Positions 24,292-31,577 of a stretch of DNA of 64,000 nucleotides are shown here, piece by piece (within the stretch, counting starts at the first letter, position 1; every line of letters starts with the position of its first letter). The DNA is from Flavobacterium gelatinilyticum. GTDB taxonomy: Bacteria; Bacteroidota; Bacteroidia; Flavobacteriales; Flavobacteriaceae. The position numbers were made by a program, and so were the translations under genes. The stretch covers positions 4,712,001-4,776,000 of the forward strand of contig NZ_CP114287.1 in NCBI RefSeq assembly GCF_027111295.1, given 5' to 3'. The notes under the pieces are model-generated. The model ran no database searches. It had not been told where the DNA came from and saw only the letters and a program-made list of their open reading frames with translations.

Positions 24292-24861
24292 TTAAAGTGA
24301 AAGAATATAAGGTAAAATCAAAAGTGCCATGACAAAACCGCCAATCATAAAACAGATGGTAGCAACTAACGAAGGCCACTGTAAATTTGATAATCCCATA
24401 ATCGCGTGCCCGCTCGTACAGCCTCCTGCATAACGGGTTCCAAAACCAACCAGAAAGCCGCCTATAACAATCATAATAAATCCGCGAAGCGTTAATAAAC
24501 TTTCCCAGGAAAATAATTGTGCAGGAACTAAACCACTATGATCTGTGATTCCGTAAGTGGCTAATTTATCTGAGAGTTCAGGCGCAATTTCTACCGGATT
24601 TGGATTTGATAAGAAAGATGCAGCTATGAATCCGCCAAGAAATATTCCTAAAACGAAGAATAAATTCCAGCTTTCTTTTTTCCAGTCGTATTTAAAAAAC
24701 GAAATATTCGCAGGAATACAAGCCGCACAAATATGACGCAACGAAGAACTAATCCCGAAAGATTTATTCCCAATAATTAATAAAATAGGAACAGTTAATC
24801 CAATTAACGGACCTGCAACGTACCAAGGCCAAGGTTCTTTAATGATTTCTAATATACTCAT
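24292..24861 (-). CDS. YeeE/YedE-type sulfur transport membrane protein
   Basis: This 189-residue membrane protein holds the second conserved Cys motif of the family, YAGGCTSGHAIMGLS, in a membrane helix, plus an IRHICAACIPANISFF-like segment with paired Cys residues near residue 45. It is probably the partner of the following DUF6691 protein for moving thiosulfate or other reduced sulfur across the inner membrane. A 27-bp perfect inverted repeat separates it from the metallo-hydrolase gene upstream, which may fine-tune transcription between them. Confidence 0.88.
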   Translation of the reverse strand: MSILEIIKEPWPWYVAGPLIGLTVPILLIIGNKSFGISSSLRHICAACIPANISFFKYDWKKESWNLFFVLGIFLGGFIAASFLSNPNPVEIAPELSDKLATYGITDHSGLVPAQLFSWESLLTLRGFIMIVIGGFLVGFGTRYAGGCTSGHAIMGLSNLQWPSLVATICFMIGGFVMALLILPYILSL

Positions 24862-24888
24862 AATTAAAATTAAGTGTTTTGGGTTTTT

Positions 24889-24995
24889 ACCATTAAGACA
24901 TTAAGTTAATTAAGTTCGAAAGCTTAATTTTTCTTAACCTTCTTTGAAAAGTTTCATTAAGCACAAACACTTAATTAACTTAATGTCTTAATGGT
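24889..24995. repeat. 27-bp perfect inverted repeat (CATTAAGACATTAAG type)
   Basis: The arms at 24889-24915 and 24969-24995 match without mismatch and are built from the word CATTAAG repeated at 9-bp spacing, then TTAATTAAGT. The 53-bp loop is AT-rich. It lies between the metallo-hydrolase and YeeE genes. Confidence 0.9.
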
Positions 24996-25006
24996 GAAAT
25001 TTATAT

Positions 25007-26425
25007 TTATGCTTTCAGAACTTTACTTTGGCAAACAAAATCTGATTTTGGAATATTCGTTTTTGAAATCGCTCCAAAACCGCCTTCAACCTCAGAGAAA
25101 TTTCTGAAACCTCTTGCCTGAAGGATAGAAGCGGCAATCATACTTCTGTAACCTCCTGCGCAATGTAAATAAAAATGTTCATTTGGGTTAATGTCTTTTA
25201 CCCAGTCATTAATGTAAGCCAGAGGTTTACTGTAAGCATCTTCAATATGTTCTGCTTCGTATTCTGATTCTTTACGAATGTCGATTATTTTATCCTCTTT
25301 AATATTTACATCATTTGCAAATTGTTCAGCCGAAATTCGGTTAACAGAATCTGTTTCAAAACCAGCTTTTTCCCACGCTTCGAAACCACCTTCCAAATGT
25401 CCGATGATCGTGTCGAAACCTACACGGCTTAAACGCGTTACAGTTTCTTCTTCAAGACCAGCTTCAGTTACCAGTATGATAGGCTGTTTTACATCCCCGA
25501 TTAAAGTCCCGACCCAAGGAGCGAAATCGCCGTTGATTCCAATATTAATCGACTGCGGAATAAAAGCTTTATAGAAATCACCGCTTTTTCTGGTGTCAAG
25601 AATCAAAGCTCCGGTTTCTTCGGCTACCGCTTCAAATTCTTCTGCTTTTATAGCTTTCATGCCGTTGTGCAAAACCGTTTCAAAACTTTCGTACCCTTGT
25701 TTGTTCATGGCAACGTTCATGCTGAAATAGGCTGGAGGAGGCAGTAAACCATCAGTAACTTCTTTGATGAATTCTTCTTCGGTCATATTGGCACGCAAAG
25801 CATAATTAGTAGCTTTTTGATTCCCAATAGTCGAAACGGTTTCTTTACTCATGTTTTTTCCGCAGGCACTTCCTGCCCCGTGAGCGGGATAAACGATTAC
25901 GTCATCGGCAAGTGTCATGATCTTATCTCTTAAGGAATGAAATAAAATTCCCGCGAGTTGATCCTGAGTCATTCCGGAAGCTTTTTGAGCCAGATCCGGT
26001 CTTCCGACATCGCCAATAAATAAAGTATCTCCGGAGAAAATGGCGTGATCTTTTCCGTTTTCATCAATTAATAAAAAAGTGGCACTTTCCATAGTATGTC
26101 CCGGAGTGTGCAGTACTTTAATAGTTACTTTTCCAATTTTGAATTCCTGCCCGTCTTTTGCAGAAATGCAGTCAAATTCGCAGGAGGCATTGGGACCATA
26201 AATAATTGGTGCTCCGGTTTCTTTGCTTAAGTCAACATGGCCCGAAACGAAATCGGCATGGAAATGCGTTTCAAAAATATATTTCAGTTTTACCTGATCG
26301 CGTTCTAAACGATCCAGATAAGGCTGAATTTCTCTAAGCGGATCAATAATGGCCGCTTCGCCATTTGAAGTGATATAATATGCACCCTGAGCAAGGCATC
26401 CGGTGTAAATTTGTTCTATTTTCAT
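25007..26425 (-). CDS. Persulfide dioxygenase-like metallo-hydrolase fused to two rhodanese domains
   Basis: The N-terminal 250 or so residues are a metallo-beta-lactamase fold of the ETHE1/persulfide dioxygenase type with metal ligands H54, H56, D58 and H63 in THFHADFVSGH, then HTPGHTMES and GDTLFIGDVGRPDL. Two rhodanese domains follow. The first (LILDTRKSGDF) lacks a catalytic Cys. The second has the active-site loop HCAGGYRS with C422. The protein probably oxidises glutathione- or low-molecular-weight persulfides and transfers the sulfur. The upstream region has a good -7 box and a Crp-like palindrome, so it is likely activated by the Crp/Fnr protein encoded at 34.5 kb. Confidence 0.9.
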   Translation of the reverse strand: MKIEQIYTGCLAQGAYYITSNGEAAIIDPLREIQPYLDRLERDQVKLKYIFETHFHADFVSGHVDLSKETGAPIIYGPNASCEFDCISAKDGQEFKIGKVTIKVLHTPGHTMESATFLLIDENGKDHAIFSGDTLFIGDVGRPDLAQKASGMTQDQLAGILFHSLRDKIMTLADDVIVYPAHGAGSACGKNMSKETVSTIGNQKATNYALRANMTEEEFIKEVTDGLLPPPAYFSMNVAMNKQGYESFETVLHNGMKAIKAEEFEAVAEETGALILDTRKSGDFYKAFIPQSINIGINGDFAPWVGTLIGDVKQPIILVTEAGLEEETVTRLSRVGFDTIIGHLEGGFEAWEKAGFETDSVNRISAEQFANDVNIKEDKIIDIRKESEYEAEHIEDAYSKPLAYINDWVKDINPNEHFYLHCAGGYRSMIAASILQARGFRNFSEVEGGFGAISKTNIPKSDFVCQSKVLKA

Positions 26426-26451
26426 GATAGGTATTGTAAAATAATGGGATA

Positions 26452-26497
26452 CAAAGGTAACTTTGTTTTTTAAAAAAATAGGTGACTAATGTTACAG
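26452..26497 (-). promoter_or_regulatory. Promoter and Crp/Fnr-like site of the metallo-hydrolase operon
   Basis: The minus strand reads TACCTTTG at 26452-26459, a perfect -7 box. The palindromic GTGACTAATGTTACAG at 26482-26497 is centred 34 bp upstream of it, near position -41 relative to the start, where class II activators bind. The TauE/SafE promoter at 34.1 kb has the same motif at the same distance. Confidence 0.65.
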
Positions 26498-26533
26498 AAA
26501 TTAGGTTTTTGTGTAAAAAAAATGGTAGTTTAT

Positions 26534-26639
26534 CCATATAAGTAATATAAGTTCACTTAGATTCGGGTCTGCTTATATTTACTTTAATTTAGACAATATG
26601 AAGAACTTCTGCTGGTAATTACTTATATCATTTATATGG
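26534..26639. repeat. CCATATAAGT-type inverted repeat, copy 1
   Basis: CCATATAAGTAATATAAGT at 26534-26552 faces ACTTATATCATTTATATGG at 26621-26639, 17 of 19 positions pairing. A perfect-armed relative lies at 27277-27404; the two flank the HD-domain gene. Confidence 0.8.
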
Positions 26640-26655
26640 TAGAAAAAAATCTTTG

Positions 26656-26663
26656 TAATTTTG
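26656..26663 (+). promoter_or_regulatory. Candidate -7 box for the HD-domain gene
   Basis: TAATTTTG matches TAnnTTTG and lies 22 bp before the ATG at 26686. The palindromic repeat ends 16 bp upstream, so any -33 element falls inside the repeat. Confidence 0.5.
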
Positions 26664-26685
26664 CATTTTCCTAAAAAACATCACC

Positions 26686-27276
26686 ATGAATACAGAAGAT
26701 TTATTGAATCAGATTGCTTTTATAAAAGAAATTGATAAAGTAAAATACATTCAGCGCAAAACCAAACTCTTTAACAGCGACAGATGCGAAAATGATGCCG
26801 AACACAGCTGGCATTTGGCTTTAATGGCCATTGTTCTGGCAGAACATTCGAATGAACCGATTGATGTTTTGAAAGTCGTAAAAATGGTTCTGATTCATGA
26901 TATTGTAGAAATAGATGCAGGTGATGTTTTTATTTATGATACAGCAAAAAATCACTGCAATACCGATGAAGAAAGAATTGCCGCAAATCGAATCTTCGGT
27001 TTATTACCAAAAAAACAAGCAGAGGAAATGATTTCAATCTGGGAAGAATTTGAAGCCGGAGAAACCAGCGAAGCCAAATTTGCAAAATCAATGGACAGAT
27101 TAGAACCTTTATTACAAAATACTTCGAACAACGGCGGTACCTGGAAAGAATTTGGGGTGAAATATGATAAAGTCTACGAAAAGAAAAGTGTCATAAAAGA
27201 AGGTTCAAAATCGATATGGAATTACGCTGAAGGTTTGATCAATGAAAGTGTAGAAAAAGGGATTTTAGAGAAATAG
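26686..27276 (+). CDS. HD-domain phosphohydrolase (YfbR/HDDC2-like)
   Basis: The 196-residue protein carries the HD-domain metal ligands in order: a His in NDAEHSWHLALMA, the HD pair in VLIHDIVEIDAGDVF, and a downstream Asp in SMDRLEP. This arrangement matches the HDDC2/YfbR group of 5'-deoxynucleotidases, which dephosphorylate deoxynucleoside monophosphates. It is a single-gene unit flanked on both sides by CCATATAAGT-type palindromes and has no functional link to the sulfur genes or to cydAB on either side. Confidence 0.88.
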   Translation: MNTEDLLNQIAFIKEIDKVKYIQRKTKLFNSDRCENDAEHSWHLALMAIVLAEHSNEPIDVLKVVKMVLIHDIVEIDAGDVFIYDTAKNHCNTDEERIAANRIFGLLPKKQAEEMISIWEEFEAGETSEAKFAKSMDRLEPLLQNTSNNGGTWKEFGVKYDKVYEKKSVIKEGSKSIWNYAEGLINESVEKGILEK

Positions 27277-27404
27277 TTTTAAACCATATAAGTTATATAA
27301 GTAAATATAATTTTTTGTTTTTTTTAATCTTGTCAGATTTGCTCCCGCAAGGTTTTAGAAACCTTGTAGGAAGAATGAACTTATATAACTTATATGGTTT
27401 AAAA
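27277..27404. repeat. CCATATAAGT-type inverted repeat, copy 2, with a nested palindrome
   Basis: Arms of 26 bp at 27277-27302 and 27379-27404 pair perfectly (TTTTAAACCATATAAG and so on). The loop contains a second palindrome, CAAGGTTTTAGAAACCTTG at 27348-27366, with a CTTGTCAG word nearby. It begins right after the stop codon of the HD-domain gene and ends about 50 bp before the cydA promoter. Confidence 0.85.
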
Positions 27405-27452
27405 TTTTAAAAAGAAACTTTTGTTTTAAGAGGCAATTCGGGTTGTAATGGT

Positions 27453-27460
27453 TAAATTTG
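27453..27460 (+). promoter_or_regulatory. Candidate -7 box for cydAB
   Basis: TAAATTTG is a perfect TAnnTTTG match 27 bp before the ATG at 27488. The in-frame TTG at 27458 lies inside this box and therefore cannot be the start if the promoter is real. Confidence 0.55.
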
Positions 27461-27487
27461 TGGAACTTCATAAACAAATTACCACTT

Positions 27488-28834
27488 ATGGAAGAAATGC
27501 TCTTTTATGACCGAATGCAGTTCGCATTCACCATTACTTTTCATTATCTTTTTCCACAGCTTACAATGGGTCTTTCGCTCATCATTGTGTACTTCAAGTG
27601 GAAATATCTCAAAACCAAAGACGAACAATACAACCACGCCACACATTTCTGGATGAAGATTTTTGCCCTCAATTTTGCAATGGGTGTGGTTACGGGAATC
27701 CCAATGGAATTTCAGTTTGGAACCAACTGGGCAAAATTCTCCGAATTAACCGGAGGAATCATCGGCCAGACACTCGCAATGGAAGGAATGTTTTCTTTCT
27801 TTCTCGAATCTTCTTTTCTTGGTTTATTTTTATTTGGAGAAAAACTTCTTGGACATAAATTACACTTTGTAACCGGATTATTAATCTGTATAGGTTCCTG
27901 GGCAAGTGGTTACCTAATTATCGCCACACATTCCTGGATGCAGAATCCTGTTGGTTACGAAATCTTAGAAAACGGAAAATTTGTACTGAATAATTTTCAG
28001 GCTCTATTCCTTAATCCGTGGCTTTGGCCTTCTTATCTTCATAATCAGGCTGCTTCTTTGGTAACCAGTTCGTTTGTTGTGGCGGGAATTGGCGCTTTCT
28101 ATATTTTAAGTAATAAAAATGTTGGTTTTGGGAAATTGTTCCTAAAAACAGGCGTTATCTTCGGATTGATTTCGAGCGTTATTGTAGCTGTTCCAACGGG
28201 AGATTTACTGGCGAAAAATGTTGTAAAATACCAGCCCGTAACTTTTGCTGCGATGGAAGGAATTTTTCATACCGAAAAAAGAGGTTCTGAAATTGTCTTA
28301 ATAGGCCAGCCCGATGTAAAAGACAAAAAACTGGACAATAAAATTGCCGTTCCCAACATCCTGAGTTTTCTTACTTACGGAAACTGGGATCAGGAAATTA
28401 AAGGTTTAGACCAGTTCGAAGAAGATCTTCACCCAACTAATATTTCCGGATTGTATTATGCGTATCATATTATGGTAGGACTCGGAACTGTTTTTATAGG
28501 TCTGATGGTGATTGCGCTTTTTCAGCTTATCAGAGGAAAATTGTTTCAAACCAAATGGATTTTATGGTCTTTGATGTTCATGATGCCGTTTCCTTACATT
28601 GCCAATACAACAGGCTGGTACACGGCCGAATTAGGAAGACAGCCCTGGTTAGTTTATAATTTATTACGAACTTCTGCAGGTGCTTCGCCAACGGTTTCAT
28701 CAGGAAATACCTTGTTTACATTACTTGGTTTTATTGGTTTGTACCTTTTACTGGGAATGCTGTTTTTGCTTTTGGTTGGAAAAATTATCAATAAAGGACC
28801 GCATAATGTGGATCTTTCAACAGAAAAAATATAA
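27488..28834 (+). CDS. cydA: Cytochrome bd quinol oxidase subunit I
   Basis: CydA binds hemes b558, b595 and d and carries the quinol site of the high-affinity terminal oxidase. The 448-residue protein begins MEEMLFYDRMQFAFTITFHYLFPQLTMG with the conserved axial His in the first helix, and includes GIPMEFQFGTNW, GQTLAMEGMFSFFLES, HSWMQNPVG and the C-terminal GWYTAELGRQPW motif. The Q-loop is of the short type (FEEDLHPTN region). It lies 2 bp upstream of cydB. The start at ATG 27488 is chosen over the TTG at 27458. Confidence 0.95.
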   Translation: MEEMLFYDRMQFAFTITFHYLFPQLTMGLSLIIVYFKWKYLKTKDEQYNHATHFWMKIFALNFAMGVVTGIPMEFQFGTNWAKFSELTGGIIGQTLAMEGMFSFFLESSFLGLFLFGEKLLGHKLHFVTGLLICIGSWASGYLIIATHSWMQNPVGYEILENGKFVLNNFQALFLNPWLWPSYLHNQAASLVTSSFVVAGIGAFYILSNKNVGFGKLFLKTGVIFGLISSVIVAVPTGDLLAKNVVKYQPVTFAAMEGIFHTEKRGSEIVLIGQPDVKDKKLDNKIAVPNILSFLTYGNWDQEIKGLDQFEEDLHPTNISGLYYAYHIMVGLGTVFIGLMVIALFQLIRGKLFQTKWILWSLMFMMPFPYIANTTGWYTAELGRQPWLVYNLLRTSAGASPTVSSGNTLFTLLGFIGLYLLLGMLFLLLVGKIINKGPHNVDLSTEKI

Positions 28835-28836
28835 GT

Positions 28837-29913
28837 ATGGAATTTTTTTGGTACGTAGTTTTAATGGGAATCCTGGCTGTTTATCTGGTTTTAGACGGTT
28901 ATGATTTTGGTGCAGGAATTATTCATTTATTTTTTGCCGATACAGAAAAAGATAAAAAAGCAATTACAAACTCAATTGGTCCGTTTTGGGATGCCAATGA
29001 AGTCTGGCTGATTGCGGCAGGAGGAGTTTTGTTTTTTGCTTTTCCAACTTTATATGCTTCCTCTTTCAGCGGTTTTTATCTGCCTCTGATTATGATTTTG
29101 TGGCTTTTGATTTTCCGCGCCATCGGACTCGAAATGCGTGGACAGATTCACAATCACATGTGGGAAAGTATCTGGGACAAAGCTTTCGGGATTGCGAGTC
29201 TGCTTTTGGCGCTTTTCTTCGGAATTGCTTTAGGAAATATTGTTCGCGGTGTCAATCTCGGAATGGTACAAAACGGCGTTTCTACACAGGAAGCGCATTA
29301 TTTCTTCCTGCCTTTATGGAATCCCACTTTTAGTCCGCAGGCAGATGAACTGGGAATTATCGACTGGTTTACGCTTTTTCTTGGTATTGTGAGTGTTGTC
29401 GCGCTTACGATTCACGGAGCGAACTGGATTATTTATAAAACCAATTCGGCTTTAAACCCGAAATTGAAAAATGTAGTTTTTAAACTGAATTTTGTTTTGC
29501 TGATTTTGGTCTTTATTTCATTGGGAATTTGGCATTTTATCGAGCCGAAACCATTTCATAATTTTGTAGAAAATCCAATTCTTTGGTTTTTTCCTTTGTT
29601 GACTTTTGCTGGGATTGCCGGATTATTTAAAGTCCGTTCTTTCAAAAAAGACGGTCATGGATTTTTGTTTTCGACCTTGTTTCTGGTGGGTGGATTTGCT
29701 TCGACAGCCGTTTCTATTTTCCCGAATGTGCTGCCTTCAACCAATAAAGTAAACCCGTCGTTGACGATTTACAATACCGCCGCTCACGAATACGGATTAA
29801 ATGCCGGCTTGAGCTGGTTTTTTATCGCTTTGTTTCTTGTGATAGTTTATTTTATTATTCAGTATCGCGTTTTTAGCGGAAAAATGGATGATATTGGGTA
29901 TGGGGAACACTAA
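28837..29913 (+). CDS. cydB: Cytochrome bd quinol oxidase subunit II
   Basis: CydB is the structural partner of CydA. The 358-residue membrane protein has the diagnostic LDGYDFGAGIIHL near residue 20, NSIGPFWDANEVWLIAAGGVLFFAFP, and IFRAIGLEMRGQ. It follows cydA after only two bases, so the two are co-transcribed and probably translationally coupled. No cydX-like small subunit was recognised directly after it: the gene at 29937 is larger and unrelated. Confidence 0.95.
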   Translation: MEFFWYVVLMGILAVYLVLDGYDFGAGIIHLFFADTEKDKKAITNSIGPFWDANEVWLIAAGGVLFFAFPTLYASSFSGFYLPLIMILWLLIFRAIGLEMRGQIHNHMWESIWDKAFGIASLLLALFFGIALGNIVRGVNLGMVQNGVSTQEAHYFFLPLWNPTFSPQADELGIIDWFTLFLGIVSVVALTIHGANWIIYKTNSALNPKLKNVVFKLNFVLLILVFISLGIWHFIEPKPFHNFVENPILWFFPLLTFAGIAGLFKVRSFKKDGHGFLFSTLFLVGGFASTAVSIFPNVLPSTNKVNPSLTIYNTAAHEYGLNAGLSWFFIALFLVIVYFIIQYRVFSGKMDDIGYGEH

Positions 29914-29936
29914 AGTTCTAAATTAAATAAATAGCA

Positions 29937-30392
29937 ATGAATGTATTTTTGACGATTAATTTAGATGTAAACGATAAAGTTTTTGATGGTTTTTCCGGTT
30001 TTTACAAAGCTAATATTGACAAAATAATTGAAAAATATAATTATGATATGTTTGTGGATGAATATCAACTTAAACTCAAATATTTAGTTGAAGAAATAAA
30101 AGTCTTAAATAGAGACGTTCTAATTGGAAATGTTTGTCATAGTTTAGAAGATTTAAAATTGATTATTAGTTTGGCTGATGAAAATCGTTTTGAAATTGAA
30201 AAAGTTTTTATTCCTTCAGTCAGCAGGAGAATTCTAACTTTATTAGAAGGGCAAAGAATTTACAGTGAATTAAACAGATGGATTGATTTTTACCCCGGAC
30301 AAATTGAAGAAGTACATCAAAAGAATGAGGATAATTATTTGGAAATAATAAAATATTTTGAAAATAATAAGACAAGAATAATTGAAATTTAG
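29937..30392 (+). CDS. Protein of unknown function
   Basis: I do not recognise this 151-residue protein. It is soluble, rich in Ile, Glu, Lys and Asn, with alternating predicted strands and helices (MNVFLTINLDVND, DVLIGNVCHSLEDLKLIISLADENRFEIEKVFIPSV) suggesting an alpha/beta fold, and it has no signal peptide. It begins 23 bp after cydB. The AT-rich codon use resembles the DUF1444 genes that follow more than cydAB, so it may belong with that accessory stretch. A cloverleaf-like repeat follows it immediately. Confidence 0.6.
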   Translation: MNVFLTINLDVNDKVFDGFSGFYKANIDKIIEKYNYDMFVDEYQLKLKYLVEEIKVLNRDVLIGNVCHSLEDLKLIISLADENRFEIEKVFIPSVSRRILTLLEGQRIYSELNRWIDFYPGQIEEVHQKNEDNYLEIIKYFENNKTRIIEI

Positions 30393-30411
30393 AATATCAA
30401 AAGTATAAAAA

Positions 30412-30544
30412 TCAATTGCCTCCAGTTTTAACTGGAGGTTTTTTGTAGATATGAATTAGGGCTTTAGCTAAATTTTATAATTTTTGGCTAAAGCCTTTTT
30501 TTGTATAGATTTGTTTACCTCCAGCTAAAGCCGGAGGCAATTGA
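30412..30544. repeat. Cloverleaf-like repeat, copy 1
   Basis: The outer arms TCAATTGCC (30412-30420) and GGCAATTGA (30536-30544) enclose three hairpins. These are CCTCCAG..CTGGAGG (30419-30438), GGCTTTAGC..GCTAAAGCC (30460-30495) and CCTCC..GGAGG (30518-30537). T-runs follow the first two hairpins, so they could also terminate transcription. A diverged copy with preserved pairing lies at 31426-31546, before the second DUF1444 gene. Confidence 0.8.
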
Positions 30545-30576
30545 AAAAAAATAAAACTGCTTAAATATTTCTATCT

Positions 30577-31359
30577 ATGTTTTTCAAAAAGAGATTGCTG
30601 ACAGAAACAGAATTTGCTGTAAAATTTGCCAAGAAATTAATTAAAAAAGTAAACGATCTAAAAATCATTTCAATTGAAGAATTACATGTGAAAACTCAAT
30701 TGAACGGTGTTGAGCATCAGTATTTTTTAAATAATGCTTATTCGGAATATTTGATGGATTCAAAGCTGATTAAAGAAACAATGGAGAAATATTTACAGTC
30801 TGCATCTGAAGCATTTAAACCCAAAGAGGCCGTTAATATTGAAAATGTTTTTCCAGTTGTTAAAGACATGAGATTCTTTAATAATTTAAAGGAATTAAAA
30901 CCAGAATTTGAAACGAAACATATTTATGAGTTTTATAATGAGGAACTTGTGGTTTTTTACGCAGAAGATAAGGAATATTCAATTCAGTATATTTCAAAAG
31001 AAGATTTAGCAGCAGTAGATTTTCCTTTAGAAAGTTTAAGAGAAAAGGCTGTTGAAAATCTTCAAAATCATTTAAAACTAGAGCGTCACGGAGAAAATGG
31101 ATTTTATATGATAACCGCCGGAGGGAATTATGAGTCAAGTTTGATATTGTTGAATATTTGGCATGAAGAAAATTTTCCTGTAAACGGTGATTTTGTTGTT
31201 GGAATTCCTGCCAGAGATTTACTGTATGTTACAGGAAGCAGGGATTCTAAAAACCTGCATCAGCTTTATGATTTGATTGAGAAAATGAATGAAACCGGAG
31301 ATCATCTTGTTTCAGATAAGATTTTTGAAATGAGAAATGGCAAATTTGAAATTCTATGA
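30577..31359 (+). CDS. DUF1444 (YtpQ-like) protein
   Basis: The 260-residue soluble protein follows the DUF1444 pattern: an N-terminal MFFKKRLLTETEFAVKF, a central ENVFPVVKDMRF and EELVVFYAEDKEYSIQYI, then AGGNYESSLILLNIW, VNGDFVVGIPARDLLYVTGSRD and a C-terminal ISDKIF-like strand. The function of DUF1444 is unknown. The next gene contains two more copies of the same unit, so this locus has three in tandem. It is preceded by a cloverleaf-like repeat. Its stop codon overlaps the start of a truncated signal-peptide frame by four bases. Confidence 0.85.
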   Translation: MFFKKRLLTETEFAVKFAKKLIKKVNDLKIISIEELHVKTQLNGVEHQYFLNNAYSEYLMDSKLIKETMEKYLQSASEAFKPKEAVNIENVFPVVKDMRFFNNLKELKPEFETKHIYEFYNEELVVFYAEDKEYSIQYISKEDLAAVDFPLESLREKAVENLQNHLKLERHGENGFYMITAGGNYESSLILLNIWHEENFPVNGDFVVGIPARDLLYVTGSRDSKNLHQLYDLIEKMNETGDHLVSDKIFEMRNGKFEIL

Positions 31360-31424
31360 AAAAAGTAATTTTTATACTATTTCAGATATTTCTAATTAAT
31401 TTTTTTTTAGGACAAGACATATAA
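31356..31424 (+). pseudogene. Truncated signal-peptide frame
   Basis: A 22-codon frame overlaps the DUF1444 stop as ATGA and encodes MKKVIFILFQIFLINFFLGQ followed by DI and a stop. This is a normal Bacteroidota signal peptide with nothing attached. The stop falls two bases before the cloverleaf-like repeat begins at 31426, which suggests that a secreted-protein gene was cut when the repeat or the duplicated block arrived. Confidence 0.5.
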
Positions 31425-31425
31425 A

Positions 31426-31546
31426 TCAATTGCCTCCAGTTTTAACTGGAGGTTTTTTGTTTGAATTTTAGCCAAAACTTAAAGTTTGGCTAAAACCTTT
31501 TTTTATATATATTTGGTTAACTTCAGTTTCAACAGAAGACAATTGA
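31426..31546. repeat. Cloverleaf-like repeat, copy 2
   Basis: It begins with the same TCAATTGCCTCCAGTTTTAA sequence as copy 1 and ends with CAATTGA (31540-31546). The first hairpin (31433-31452) is identical. The second has changed to TTTTAGCCAAA/TTTGGCTAAAA (11-bp perfect), and the third to CTTC..GAAG (31521-31538). Sequence has drifted but all three stems are kept. Confidence 0.75.
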
Positions 31547-31577
31547 TAAAGAGTAAACGGTTTTTAAAATTTCATGT

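Noticed and set aside
25007..26425. Beta-lactamase (antibiotic resistance) reading of the metallo-hydrolase
   Set aside because: Ligand pattern and rhodanese fusion match persulfide dioxygenases, and it lacks a signal peptide.
27458..27487. TTG-initiated N-terminal extension of cydA
   Set aside because: The TTG lies inside a perfect -7 box, and the extra ten residues have no family counterpart.
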